Below the pieces are notes generated by a model. The model was not told the origin of the DNA. It worked only from the letters and a program-made list of their open reading frames with translations, and searched no databases. DNA of 64,000 nt from Cyanoderma ruficeps (lineage: Eukaryota > Chordata > Aves > Passeriformes > Timaliidae): NCBI GenBank assembly GCA_008694505.1, contig VZDJ01000049.1:2227676-2291675 (forward strand), written 5' to 3'. Both the position numbers and the translations under genes were made by a program. Below, piece after piece: positions 53,691-63,945 of the stretch (position 1 is its first letter; every line of letters starts with the position of its first letter).

Positions 53691-54750
53691 CCCTCTAATT
53701 GCCTTCGTTAGCAGCCTGGGTGTGTGTCCCTGTGCCTGGATCCTCTTTCCTGGCGCGGTGACGGCTGCTGCGCCCCATCTTCCCGTGGTGGTGCCCATCC
53801 CACCTGCTGGCCCGGCGATGGGATGGGCACCGTGGTGGGAAGGCAGGGGCACGAAGCCATTTCCCAGGCTTGGGTAGGGATTGATGGTCTCCAGTCCAAG
53901 CAGAGGATAAATCTGGGCTTGCCGCCGCTTTCCGAGGGCTTGTCTGGGTGACATATTCGGTTGGTTTGAATGTCTGGATGGAAAATCAATCACCGGGGCT
54001 GTTTCCGTCCCCCCTTTCGCGCTACGTTTTAATTTGCCAGGCTGCGGGGTCCGTACTCCGAGGATCCATCTATATTTGTGTCAAGTGCCGGCGTCTTTGT
54101 CTCCCTGGTGCGGAATCTTCCCTCCCAGCTTGACACACTCTGCCCCTGGGCACAGCGTTGGGGGTGCACGTGGGCTCTGGGGGGGTCTCCAACCCTCCTG
54201 GGGCTTTACCCGATGTGGAGCTGCCCTCCTTCACCAGATAGAGGGGCACAGAGTGTGGGAAACTGAGGCATGCAGTCTGCTCCAGGCTCTGTTTTCGCTG
54301 CTGGATGGATGAGGATCCCATCCTGCTCTGCCTCCCCTGACAGCCAGCAGGAGGACCCCCCATATCCACCATCCGTGGGGGTCAGGAGACACCCGGCAGT
54401 GCCGCGGCAGCGGTGCCGCCCGCCTGGCCCTCGCCGGCCTGCCCCCGCCTGATCCCTCTCCTGCAGACGCTCTCCCTGACACCGGCTGACAAGAGCCATT
54501 TCCAAGATGGATTGATTCAATTTAGCACCGATTTTTTGCCGGGGCCGGTGACGTACGGCTCCCCAGCCGGCGCTGGGCGGCACGTGACTCCCCAGCGCCC
54601 GCCGTCATTAGAGCAGCTCAGCACCGGCTGCTGCAGCCTAATCAGCCCCGGCCGCCACGGGAGGGGGCCTCATCCTGCCCTGCCACGGCTCCACCAGGCT
54701 CCCGCCCCCGCCATTCCCACCAGGATCCGGCCCTGGGAATGCTGGGGAGG
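53691..54750. other. Non-coding stretch, nothing firmly recognised
   Basis: Mixed composition, with a weak AT-richer patch near 54,495-54,540 (GATTGATTCAATTTAGC). No gene recognised. Confidence 0.4.
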
Positions 54751-54756
54751 TGAGGG

Positions 54757-55130
54757 TACCCGGGATTGTGGCAGCTGGTACCCAGGGTGGTACCCGGGGA
54801 TGCTGTTGGTGGCACCCAGGGATGCTGTTGGTGGCAGTCAGGGACTGCCAGCAGTACCCAGGGATGCTGGTGTTGGTACCCAGGGATGCTGGTGTTGGTA
54901 CCCGGGGATGCTGGTGTTGGTACCCAGGGATGCTGGTGTTGGTACCCGGGGATGCTGCCAGCAGTACCCAGAGATGATTGCAGCAATACCCGAGGGTGTT
55001 GGCAGCGGTACCCAGGGATGCTGGCAGCGCTACCCGGGGATGTTGATGCTGATACCCAGGGATGCTGGCAGTGATATCCAGAGATGCTGGTGGTGGTACC
55101 CAGGGATGCTGGCGGTGATACCCAGCGGTG
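54757..55130. repeat. 22-bp minisatellite with GGTACC in most units
   Basis: About seventeen units of GGTACCCAGGGATGCTGGTG plus two more bases; the best-preserved ones (54,875, 54,897 and following) are nearly identical. The period of 22 shifts the frame each unit, so translations cycle through VPRDAG, GTQGCW and WYPGML, showing that it is not coding. Edges are diverged (GATACCCAG, AGTACCCAG). Confidence 0.95.
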
Positions 55131-55179
55131 CCAGAGCCGCTGGCGAGGCTGCGCGGGGGTGATTTTGTTTGTTCCCTCG

Positions 55180-55510
55180 TTTTCTGGGTTTTTCTCCAGG
55201 CTTGATGAGTATGTCTGGTTCTTTCTCGCTGTCTGTCTTCTCCTCTCTCCTTCCTTTGGAGGCAAATGGCTGACTGATTGCTTTTCATCTCCCGCTCTGA
55301 GGAGCTGTAAGAGCTACTTTATACAAACATCAATTACAGGCACGTAATAAATTAAGGCTCCCTTACACCGAACCCATTAGAGTCCACTCTCATATCAAAG
55401 CGCTCCCATCACACACGGATTGGGGTGGAGTGGGGGGGAGGAGGGAGAGGGAGGAAAATGTCTTATTAGCCGGCAGATTGTTAGCAGAACACTGATTTAA
55501 TTGTGTCCCC
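55180..55510. promoter_or_regulatory. Candidate regulatory element
   Basis: Pyrimidine-rich then AT-rich: GGCAAATGGCTGACTGATTG, GCTACTTTATACAAACATC, CAATTACAGGCACGTAATAA continuing into ATTAAGGC, CATATCAAAGCGC, then GTCTTATTAGCCGG and GAACACTGATTTAATTG. Repeat-free apart from the pyrimidine stretch. Confidence 0.38.
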
Positions 55511-56520
55511 GCGCCCGAGCGCGGGAGGAGGACGGGGCGGGGGGGGGTGCGGAGGGGGGGCACCCGGGGCCTGCCAAAAAAGAAATGCCCAGGGATTGTT
55601 CCCTTCCCCGAGGTGCTGGGGGGCCACCCCCCTCCCAGGCTTGTCCCCGTGCCAGCTCCGGCTGCCAGCGATCCTCCTGGTAACGGCCGAGGGGGCCGTG
55701 TTTTGGAGGTGCCCCCCCACCCCGGCGGGCATCGTGCTGAGGAGCGAAGCCCAGGGGTGGGTGCCCATCCTTCAGTAGTGGGTGCCCACCCTCCTCCTAC
55801 CCCCACCACCTTTGGGGTGCCACCTCCAGCGCCTTGGCCTGGCCGGGTGATGCTGAGGGCTGCCGGGGCAGGGAGAGCGTGGCAGCTGCCTGGTGTCCCT
55901 GTGTGCCAGGACCTTGTGGCGAGTCCTGCCATGGCACAGTGGGCGTCGGGGCTGGGAACCCCGGGGCTGGGAACTCCCCCAGATGCATCCCTGCGTTCGG
56001 ATGGCGCATCGGGGTGTGGAGGTGGAAAACCTGGGGAGTTGAGGGGCAGGCGGGAGGCAGGGAGCAAACTTCCCTGTAGGACAAAGGCGGCTGCATCCGC
56101 CAGCAGCTCCCGCTGCCTCTGCCTGCGAATAAATAGCCTCCAGGCTGTCAGTCTGGCACTACCCCGGGGCTGGAGGCTCTTGGAGAGGAACGGAGCCCGG
56201 GAACAGCAGGCATGGCTGGAGCGCTGCCCGCCGGGGCTGTGCAGGCGCTGGCACGCCGCGCCGGCTCGCTCTGCCCGGCCGGGGCTGCCTCCCATGGCCT
56301 CAGCACACATCCCTCGGGATGGGCACGGCTCCCCGGGCTGCGTGGCCTGGAGCTGTGGGGGGGTTGTCTGTGGATTGTGACACCTGGCAGGTCACCGAGG
56401 TTGTCTGTCCTCCTGCGGAGGTGACATCCCGTGCTGCAAAGGGGGTGTTGTGCACGCTCAGGTGTGTGAGTGCACACACAGAAATTCGTCCCTCTCTGCG
56501 GAGGGATGGTGTGCACACGT
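55511..56520. other. GC-rich non-coding stretch
   Basis: CpG-containing with G runs near 55,538-55,560. Long frames on both strands lack domain motifs. Confidence 0.4.
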
Positions 56521-56528
56521 GTTTGTGC

Positions 56529-56551
56529 TCACACACACACACACACACACA
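56529..56551. repeat. (CA)n dinucleotide repeat
   Basis: About eleven CA units in a broader CA/GT-rich surround (56,460-56,590). Confidence 0.93.
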
Positions 56552-56744
56552 GAGCTGAGGCTGTGCATGGTGCCCCGCACACAACTGCACACCGAGCTGC
56601 CCTCTGCACGCTCCATCCCAGCTGTGCCTCCCCCTTCCTGCACACCCGAGGGTGCGGGCTGAGGGTCCTGCTCGCCCCCCTCCCTTCCAGGGCAGGTTTT
56701 ATCTCCCGGCCTGCTCCCTGCCTGCCGTTCCCTCGCTGCCCTCT

Positions 56745-57010
56745 GAGCCTGACATTTACATATTAATATTTTCCAGGGAGGCAATGCGTTGCGGTGCAAG
56801 TGTCTGCATTGTGGTTGCACATAATGTAAAGTGAGATAAAGCGCCCGGCTCCGCTATGAATAACTGCAAATGAAAACCCATGTGGCCATAAAAGCCTTCA
56901 CATTTGCCCTGTCAGCATGTGGTACATCGGCTAAACAACTGATTTAGCTTTTCTTTTTTTTTCCAAGGTTTATCACCACTTACAGAGGACATGCTCTTTG
57001 TGTACTGCCT
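56745..57010. promoter_or_regulatory. Long AT-rich island, candidate regulatory element
   Basis: GACATTTACATATTAATATT, GCACATAATGTAAAGTGAG, CTATGAATAACTGC, CAAATGAAAACCC, GGCCATAAAAGCC, CGGCTAAACAACTGATTTAG and GGTTTATCACCAC. It has a GATA-type TTATCA and an AT-rich palindromic ATATTAATAT. Conserved-element-like. Confidence 0.42.
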
Positions 57011-58754
57011 GTCGCTTTCTGCTCAGCTTCCTTGTCACTTCCCCTCGGCGTCCTCCCAGCCGGGCCCCGAAACGATGCTCTGCTCCTCTAAACCGCCCTG
57101 ACAGCCCCTATTAGCTTCTGGCCGAGTACAGCTTGGCGCTGCTGGGGCTATTTATCTCGCCGGCACAGAGGGCTGTTATCTATCACCCTCGCTCCGTTCG
57201 GCCCCGCTCCTCCGCTTCTGCTGATGGCAGGGATTTGGGATGGGGTCCTGGTGGGGCCTGGGGGGAGCGAGGGGACCTGGGAGCGCTTATCCCTCCTCCC
57301 CGAGGGGCTGGATCCAGCCACCAGGCTTGGCTTTTTTTTGTCCGTGGTGTCTCCTTATCCTGGTGCTGCCGGGCTCTGACCCTCTCTGCGCCAAGGAGGA
57401 TGCGGCCCAAACCGCTCGGGATAACCCAGAGAATTATTCCTGCTCCTACGTGGCGTGGCTGGTGGCCCCGGGCAGGGGTGATGTCCCTGCGGGACCGCTG
57501 GCTCCCGAAGCCGCCGGCTTGGGTGCCAGACCTGAAATACCGGGTGGGGAGGGAGGGAGGGAGCGGGCGGGGTGGGGACGCCGGGGAGCGGGACGAGCAG
57601 CTCCGTGCGGTGCCTGCGGCACGGGGGGGGGGGACAGGACGGGGGTCCCCGCTCGGTGCCCGCGGAGCTGCCTGGCCCTCGGCCAAGGGCGCTGGCACCC
57701 AGCCGGCCCTCGGCACTGTCGGTAACCGGAGCTGCCTCCCCTCGCTGTTATTTCAGCAGGTGGGGGCAGATCGGTTTACAAGGCCGGGGAGATGCCTATC
57801 AGTCCCCTCCCGCCACTTCGTCCCCACGCCACCTCTGCCACAGCCCCGTTAGCAGGGCTGGACATCACCGATGGTGGCAGCTGCCATCACTAGTGGTCTC
57901 CTGTCCTGGGCACGCTGCTCTTTGGGGTCCCCTGCACTGGCTGGTGATGGCAGAGGGACGGCAGTGTCACCAGCATGGTGAGCTTCGCCCCTGGCTGCCC
58001 CGTGCCACCACCTCAGCTCGTCCCTTTGAGTCACATCAGCAGCTGGCACGTCATGGCAGGCGCCAGGGAGGTGTTGTCCTGCAGGGCCAGCCTGGGCTGG
58101 CGCAAGCTCTGTGTCACCCCACGCCCTGCCCGGGGTGCCAGCGTCCCTGGGCTCTGGGCAGAGGCTGAGGGGGCCCTGTCCCGCTGGCAGGGCTTGCATC
58201 AGAGCATGGTGGAGATGTTGCACAAGTGTTTTGTGCCTCAGCCTATCCCTGGCCGGCGCTCGGGGAGGGCTGTGGGGGGCCGTGGGTGGGAAGCAGGGGG
58301 CCGGGGTGGTTGTTTACAGCCACGGAGCTTGTTTCCTTCCACCTGCCTCGGGGGAAGCAGTTAGCGATTTGTTAGTCAAACCAGATGAGCCTTCCTGGAG
58401 CGGCTTCCTGCCAGGCTCGGCGCAGCCCGGCCACCCTGCTGGCAGGGTCCCCCGCGTCCCCCTGGCCGTGCTGTGCCCCCCGCCGCAGCCAGTGTCACAC
58501 AGAGGGCGCGTGGGTGGGATGTGGGGAGGCTCGGCAGCCTCCAGGCATCACCTGGAGTGGTGTGAGCGCCCTCAGAGCAGGCTGTGTGGGAGCCTGCTTG
58601 GAAATCCGGGGCGGTGCTCGCTTTGGGGCCTCTCCCCACATACCTCCGGGGAGGTTGTGCTGGCCATGGCAGAGCACATGGTGGCTTGGTGGGGTTGGTG
58701 AGGTGGAGAGGTGCTCTCCAGGGAGATGTTTGGCTGCTTGGGCGCTGTGCGATG

Positions 58755-59125
58755 CACTGAGGCACCACTGTGACACGGACCACGCGTGTCAAGGCCCATG
58801 TGCCTTGAGTGTCAAGCCCTGTGCATCGTCCATGACGAGCCACGTGCGGTGCATCGTGTCCCACGTGCCACGTCACTTGCGGGCACGGTGTGCTGAACCT
58901 CCTGTGGTGCAGCAACATGCACTGAAAACGATGCATCCAGCGCGTGCTGAGCACCATGCGCTCACCCTCCATGCACCGGGCACCAAACCCCACGTATCCC
59001 ACACGCCTGGGTGACGTGCCAGGCCCCCCTGCACGGAGTGTTCTGTGCATGGGGAGCTCCACGGTCAGGCCCTGAAGCCCCACGTGCCCTGGTGCCACGC
59101 ACGGCGCATCCCGCACACATCCCAG
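58755..59125. repeat. Degenerate CACGTG/ATGCACC-rich repeat
   Basis: Short words CACGTG, ATGCATC, GTGCATCG, CACGTGCCACG and CACGCGTG recur at irregular 10-25 base spacing over about 370 bases. Canonical CACGTG E-boxes occur near 58,841, 58,861 and 59,081. It appears to be an eroded tandem repeat and not ordinary unique sequence. Confidence 0.6.
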
Positions 59126-59209
59126 CCCCACTGCCCCGACCCTGCGGGACCGGGGCCCACGCAGGAAGCTGGAAGTGCCAGCCCTCGCCCCCTCGCTCAC
59201 CGAGTGGCG

Positions 59210-59470
59210 CCGGGTGATAAATAAGGAAGTTAACACCCAACCCGGGCTGCTAATTAGCTTTTAACCTGTACTAGCAGTTAACTACAAAAGGCAGTCATTT
59301 GTTCCGGGGAGCTGGTAGCGTAGAAAGAACGAAACATGGCCAATTTTGTTCAGGATGAATTAAGACTTGCAAATGTAAAATGAGTTCATCTATTTAATTA
59401 AGTAGCGGCAATATGGATGTTAAATTAAGTTAATGGCAGGCATGCCAAAACAAGGTTATACAAATCTTGT
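59210..59470. promoter_or_regulatory. Long AT-rich island, candidate regulatory element
   Basis: GGTGATAAATAAGGAAGTTAAC, CTAATTAGCTTTTAACC, CAGTTAACTAC, GGATGAATTAAGAC, GCAAATGTAAAATGAG, CTATTTAATTAAGTAGC and GTTAAATTAAGTTAATGGC. CTAATTAG is a perfect palindrome. Many TAAT, TTAAC and GATAA words in 250 bases. Confidence 0.45.
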
Positions 59471-59634
59471 CCTGGCGGGGTGGGTTCCGGATCCGGCCCT
59501 TGGATGTGAGGCGCTGGGAGGGCCCTGGGGTGGGCTGGTGGCCCTGGGGGCGCCCCGCTGGCCTCCTCAGGGGATAGAGGGAGATGGAGGCGGAGGGAAG
59601 GAAAAACAAGGCAGGAGGAAAGGCAAAAAAGCGC

Positions 59635-60075
59635 GTCTCAGGCAGCGCCGCAATCTTATCGGGGCTGAACTTTACTCTCCCGCTAAAGATATAGGATACT
59701 TCAGGGACATCGGAAAGAAATAATAACCCTCTGATTTGTAGCTCTTGGGCTCTGGCAACCCGGGGGGGAAGGAAGACTGTCTTCTGCCATTACCATTTTT
59801 TGTATGAACTATTCCCCAAAGAAATCAAACCCTTGTACAAGCCCTCCCGTGCGGCAGCCCCTGCTCCGGCGCTGACCCGAGCCGTTCGGATTATCACCGC
59901 GCATCGCAGCCGGAGACAGGAACATTCATTAAAATTTGAAACACAAATGGAAAATTGCTACTTGAAGCCTCCTTGCCGGAGAGCCAGCCGCTTGATCAGA
60001 GACCTCATTAATGTATCTAATGTGTAAGGAACAATTAGACTTTTCAAAGACATCCTTTTCCCAGCCGGGGGAAAA
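59635..60075. promoter_or_regulatory. Long AT-rich island, candidate regulatory element
   Basis: CAATCTTATCGGGGC, AAAGATATAGG, GAAATAATAACCC, GCCATTACCATTTTTTG, GGATTATCACCGC, CATTCATTAAAATTTG, CCTCATTAATGTATC and GGAACAATTAGAC. GATA-type TTATC twice, SOX-like ACAATTAG, homeodomain cores. Ends in an A-rich run (60,073-60,090). Confidence 0.43.
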
Positions 60076-60309
60076 AAAAACAACAAAACACCAGAAGCAG
60101 CTTGAACCCCTCCCAATCCAAAGCAACCCCAAACCTGCCCCGAGGGATCGGGGTGCGCGGCCCCAGGGGGAGCCTACGAGCCGCCCGAGAGTCTCGGCTC
60201 CATCCCGGCGCCCGAAATGCCCGTTTCTCCTCAAGTTAGATGGGGAGGAAAGTGGGCTGATTAAAAAGCTGATTTCTTTTCCCAGCGACCGGCAGGGTTT
60301 TGCCATCCT

Positions 60310-60625
60310 CCCGTAATTAGCCGGTTACACGGCCGTATGTTTTATTTATGAGCCGAGGGCGGAGGGAAGGGGAAGCGGAGGAACGACCGTGCCCTATATA
60401 TCTGCAAATAAAACACTTCATTTCCCTCCTGGGGAATGTCACCTCGAGAAACCATCGCTTTCCTGCTCACTGCCCCGTCCAAATCGCAGGCTGTAAATGG
60501 CTTTGTGGGCCTGGCTGGCGCTCAGATGGGTTTAAAATATGGATTTATGTCTTTATTCTGCATAGTCAAAGGTCAACAAGAGCAGGAAATCATCGCTGAG
60601 CTGCTTATTTACGATGGGAGGCGAC
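60310..60625. promoter_or_regulatory. Candidate regulatory element with a DR1-type nuclear-receptor site
   Basis: CGTAATTAGCCGG, GTTTTATTTATGAGCC, GCCCTATATATCTGC, GCAAATAAAACACTTC and GGTTTAAAATATGG. At 60,563-60,575 TAGTCA-A-AGGTCA is a direct repeat with one-base spacing, the arrangement bound by RXR, COUP-TF and HNF4. One half-site is imperfect. Confidence 0.42.
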
Positions 60626-61379
60626 CGCCCGCTCCTCTTGAACCTGTGTCCCCACTGCTGGATGCTTCCAGGGTGCCGGGATGCGGGGAACGCGGTGGAG
60701 CCCGTGCCTCAGTTTCCCTAGAGCGGGCATCCCTTGGGGTTGGGCATCCCACTGGGGGCCACAGGCTGGATGTCCCCATCACGGCCACATCCCACTCTGC
60801 GGGGAGACCCTTGGGGAGGCCGAGCATCCCCCGGGGCCGGGTGTCCCGGTGGCCATCCGGGGCTGTCCGTGCGGCGTGGCCCGGCCGTGGCGGTGGCGTG
60901 GGCAGGGCCCGGCCCCGCAAGCTGCGCTCTCATGCTTTGCTAATCCCGCCTGGCACCTGCCCCAGCTCCCGGCGGCTTCGCGCGAGCAAAGGAACCAATT
61001 AATCCTCCCGGCGCTCGGGGAAGTGGGTCAGGCTCGTCAGGCTCTCCCGCTAACGAGGGGCGAGGCGCGGCGTGGCCCAGCCGGCTGCTGGGTGGCCGGA
61101 CGGGTGTCTCTCGGCCGGTGCCCGGCGTCCCCGGCTCCCGCGGGGTGGTAAGTGGGTAAACTGAGGCAGGGTGGTCTCCAGCAAGAAGCGGGGAACAGCC
61201 CAGGAGGGTGGCGGATAATTCGGTTGGGCCGATGTCGCAAAGGGTTTCCCAACGGGGGCTGCCCCACAGCCGCCGTTCCTCGGTTTCCCCACGCCGGCCA
61301 AGCAACGGGTGCTCCTGGTTTTTGGGGTGTTGGGGTTTTGGGAGGCAGGGCGGGGAGGGAGCTCAGGCCCCTTTGAAGT

Positions 61380-61610
61380 GGAGCCCAACTTCCAGGAGTG
61401 AAGCAATTCTCGTTTGCATAATGAATAAAGGCAGCGGGAGGGGGGGGGGCGGCTGGGGGAGAGGGGGGGTGAAACCCCAAAACCGGAGCTGGCAGGCAGG
61501 TCTGCCCTCCCTCCCCTCCCTACCTGCCCGCTCCCCCAGCCGCCTGTAATTACAGGTTTATTGCCTGCACAGCTATTGTGTAATGACATGTTTGCAAATT
61601 AATTTTTACG
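61380..61610. promoter_or_regulatory. Two AT-rich patches around a G-run
   Basis: GCAATTCTCGTTTGCATAATG with AATAAAGGC (61,400-61,430) and CTGTAATTACAGG (61,544-61,556, palindromic TGTAATTACA core), then GTGTAATGACATG and CAAATTAATTTTTACGG. G-run of nine at 61,441-61,449 between them. Confidence 0.38.
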
Positions 61611-62029
61611 GCTCCTGCCGTGGGGGGGGGAGCAGGGGAGGGGTCCCCCGGTGCTTGCCTGAACCCAGCAAATCCAACCCCTCTGCGGGAGAGGTGGGAA
61701 TTGGATGGGAATTGGGTGATGTGGTGACTCCAAAGCTTTCCCAGCCTGGGGTGGGGGGGTCCCCATTGCACCCACACGGGGCGGGGTGGGGGTGGCATTG
61801 GGTTTGGGGCACTCCTAGGTGTGTCACCCCATCAGTGACATTCAGAGTGCACCAGTGAGGTGTGAGGGGGGGTTTGGCCAGGATGGGGGGACACTCTGGA
61901 GCAGCACCCCAAGGGTGGGAGCAGCACCCCACGGAGCACGGGGACACCGGGGAGCTGCCTGGGAGGGAGCGGGACCAGAGCGAGGATGACTCAGGGGACG
62001 GGCCAGAAATACTCCCAGCGCCGATCTTG

Positions 62030-62110
62030 ACAGATGTAGGTTAGGAAGGAAGAGAAGACATAATAATAATCCCCCGACCTGGAATCGGGAAAGCAATATT
62101 TAACGGGGGA
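62030..62110. promoter_or_regulatory. Small AT-rich patch
   Basis: GACATAATAATAATCCCC, GGAATCGGG, GCAATATTTAACGG. Candidate only. Confidence 0.28.
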
Positions 62111-62214
62111 AGGGGGGGAGGAGGAGGAGGAGGGTGCAGGTTTGCACAGGCTCTGTCTCTGCCGAGTGGGATTTTGGGGAGCACGGCTGGCAGGGTGGGA
62201 GTGCAGGGATACCT

Positions 62215-62240
62215 GTGTGTGTGTGTGTGTGTGTGTGTGC
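62215..62240. repeat. (GT)n dinucleotide repeat
   Basis: Twelve or thirteen GT units, uninterrupted. Confidence 0.96.
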
Positions 62241-62321
62241 ACTCATGGAAGTGTGCACAAGTGTGCACGTTTGCAGCCAGAGGACCTCTCACAAACCCCC
62301 CCCAACCATCCATGCCCAGCC

Positions 62322-62815
62322 ATGGGGCTGGATAGATTTTGGGGTGACTCTGTGACCCCCTTTTCCCCCTTGTGCCCATGCTGCGGTGAAGGTAGGGCAG
62401 GCAGTGGGCACCTGGGAATGGCTGGATGGATTTGGGGTTGCCCTGTGACCCCCATGACCCCCCATGCCCACACCCAGCGCAGCCAGTGGCCTCCTGGGAA
62501 TGACTGGATGGATTTGGGGTGACCCCCATGTCCACACCCAGTGCAGGCAGTGGCCTCCTGGGAATGGCTGGATGGATTTGGGGTTGCCCTGTGACCCCCA
62601 TGACCCCCCATGCCCACACCCAGTGCAGCCAGTGGCCTCCTGGGAATGGCTGGATGGATTTGGGGTGGCACCGTGACCCGCCATGCCTCTTTGTCCCCAC
62701 GCCCTGGAGCACGCGGGGGCCACCTGGGAACGGATAGATGGGTTTGGGGTGACACCGTGACCTCCGTGTCGCCTGTCCCCACGGCCCGGTGCAGGCAGGG
62801 GCCGCCTGGGAATGG
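62322..62815. repeat. Minisatellite with 63-94 bp units
   Basis: Six units keyed by GG(A)TGGATTTGGGGT at about 62,330, 62,424, 62,506, 62,569, 62,652 and 62,733, with GGGAATGGC closing at 62,808. Each carries CCCACACCCAGTGCAGCCAG and GGCCTCCTGGGAATGGCTGG blocks. Unit lengths differ by deletion. Frames on the minus strand read out QIHPAIPRRPLP-like repeats, an artefact. Confidence 0.93.
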
Positions 62816-62844
62816 CCTCTGTATCTTTAAGCTGTTGGGAGGGC

Positions 62845-62935
62845 TGGTCATTATCATACAGGATGTGGCTTCTCTTGCAGGGGCGAGATATCACACGTCG
62901 CCCTGGTGAACTTTGGTGTTAAAACCAGTTTGGGA
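62845..62935. promoter_or_regulatory. Small AT-richer patch
   Basis: GGTCATTATCATACAGG, GCGAGATATCACACG and GGTGTTAAAACC: two GATA-type words (TTATCA, AGATATC). Candidate only. Confidence 0.28.
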
Positions 62936-62969
62936 AGAGAAGGACGGAGCTGGGCGGGGGGCGCTGGGA

Positions 62970-63070
62970 GGGGAGGGGGGGGAATCAGGCGCGCATGTAA
63001 CACTCTCGGGGGCGCGCTCCCGTGAGAAAGCGCGCTCCCGCGGGAAGCGCGCCCATGCGCGCCTGGAGCC
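62970..63070. promoter_or_regulatory. CpG cluster with tandem GCGCGCTCCCG
   Basis: GCGCGCTCCCG occurs at 63,012 and 63,030, then GCGCGCCC at 63,047 and GCGCGCC at 63,056, an 18-base semi-regular tandem with extreme CpG density. The words are partly palindromic. Could be part of a CpG island or a short GC-rich minisatellite. Confidence 0.45.
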
Positions 63071-63139
63071 AGCGACGCTCCCCCCTCACCACCACCTTCC
63101 CCAACCCGTCCCCTCCTTTCTCCACCCCGCCTTGGCTGA

Positions 63140-63290
63140 TCGTTTGCTTAAAGCAAATTAAGCCGGGCCCTCGTTACTATGGTGCAGCCAGGATCTCCAG
63201 CCTCCCTCGCGCTCCCGTAATAGCATTTATTAGCCCTATTTGCCTGCAAGCATGTCTTCCCGGATCTGCTAATGCATCAGCGGAGAGGGG
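63140..63290. promoter_or_regulatory. AT-richer patch
   Basis: GCTTAAAGCAAATTAAGCC, CGTAATAGCATTTATTAGCC, CTATTTGCCTGC and GCTAATGCATCAGC. Homeodomain-type cores and GCAAAT. Candidate regulatory element. Confidence 0.35.
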
Positions 63291-63556
63291 ATGGGGGAGA
63301 TCCTATCGGGCGGCTCATTGCACCCCCCGACGCCCAGCGAGGCCGGCGTGGCGGGGATTTAGGGGCTCAGAGGGGTTTTTTTTGGGGGGGGTGGGCAGTA
63401 GGAGCTCACCCCTAGACCCCCGCGTCGGGGTCGGGGCAGGCGGCTTTGCTCGCCTGCCTTTTGTGAAGGAGCAGGCAGCTCCCGGCAGGCAGGAAAGTTG
63501 GGTTATTTATTGTTTTATTTCCTAATTTTCCCTCCTGAAGCGACTCGGGGGGGGGG

Positions 63557-63578
63557 NNNNNNNNNNNNNNNNNNNNNN
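63557..63578. other. Assembly gap (22 N) between G-run and C-run
   Basis: Twelve G precede and a long C run follows the Ns. The flanks are complementary, so the missing sequence may be a GC hairpin or a collapsed inverted repeat. Confidence 0.95.
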
Positions 63579-63579
63579 C

Positions 63580-63850
63580 TCCCCCCCCCCCCCCCGCCGC
63601 CCGCCGCCCGCCGCATCGGCAGCTGTTTGAAAACAGAAAAAAGCAAGAAAGAAAAAAAAAAATTAAAATTATTCCGTCTGTAGGCGAGGAGGAGGAGCGG
63701 GGGGGTGAGGAGGAAGGAGGCTGCTCCCCGGGGCGCCCCGGGGGTTCACCCCCTCCCCCGAAACCGCCGGGGCCAAAGGCTGGAGCCCGGGGGACGCGGG
63801 CGGTGGGCGGAGGGTGCTGGGGCGAGCAGCTGCCGGCCGCCCTCCTGCCC
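63580..63850. promoter_or_regulatory. GC- and CpG-rich region
   Basis: CCGCCGCCCGCCGCCCGCCGC, then GGGGCGCCCCGGGGG and CCGGGGGACGCGGGCGGTGG, interrupted by an A-rich tract (63,640-63,670). Possibly a CpG island. No exon assigned. Confidence 0.35.
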
Positions 63851-63854
63851 GCTC

Positions 63855-63945
63855 CCCGTCATTAGGGGAGACAAATCTGCTGTCAAGGAGCCAGATTTCC
63901 AATTTACCGATAATGATTCTTGCATGAAAATTGATCGAGGGGCAA
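63855..63945. promoter_or_regulatory. AT-rich island near the right edge
   Basis: CCGTCATTAGGGGAGACAAA, CTGTCAAGGAGCC, CCAATTTACCGATAATGATT, CATGAAAATTGATCG. GATAAT, ATTA and ACAAA words. Conserved-element-like, and probably continues the regulatory theme beyond the window. Confidence 0.38.

Noticed and set aside
54750..55265. Repeat-protein-like open frames on both strands
   Set aside because: The 22-bp unit cycles through all three frames, which a protein repeat would not do.
62243..62894. About 200-codon minus-strand frames with IHPAIPRRPLP-like repeats
   Set aside because: Artefact of the 63-94 bp minisatellite. Units differ by frame-changing lengths.
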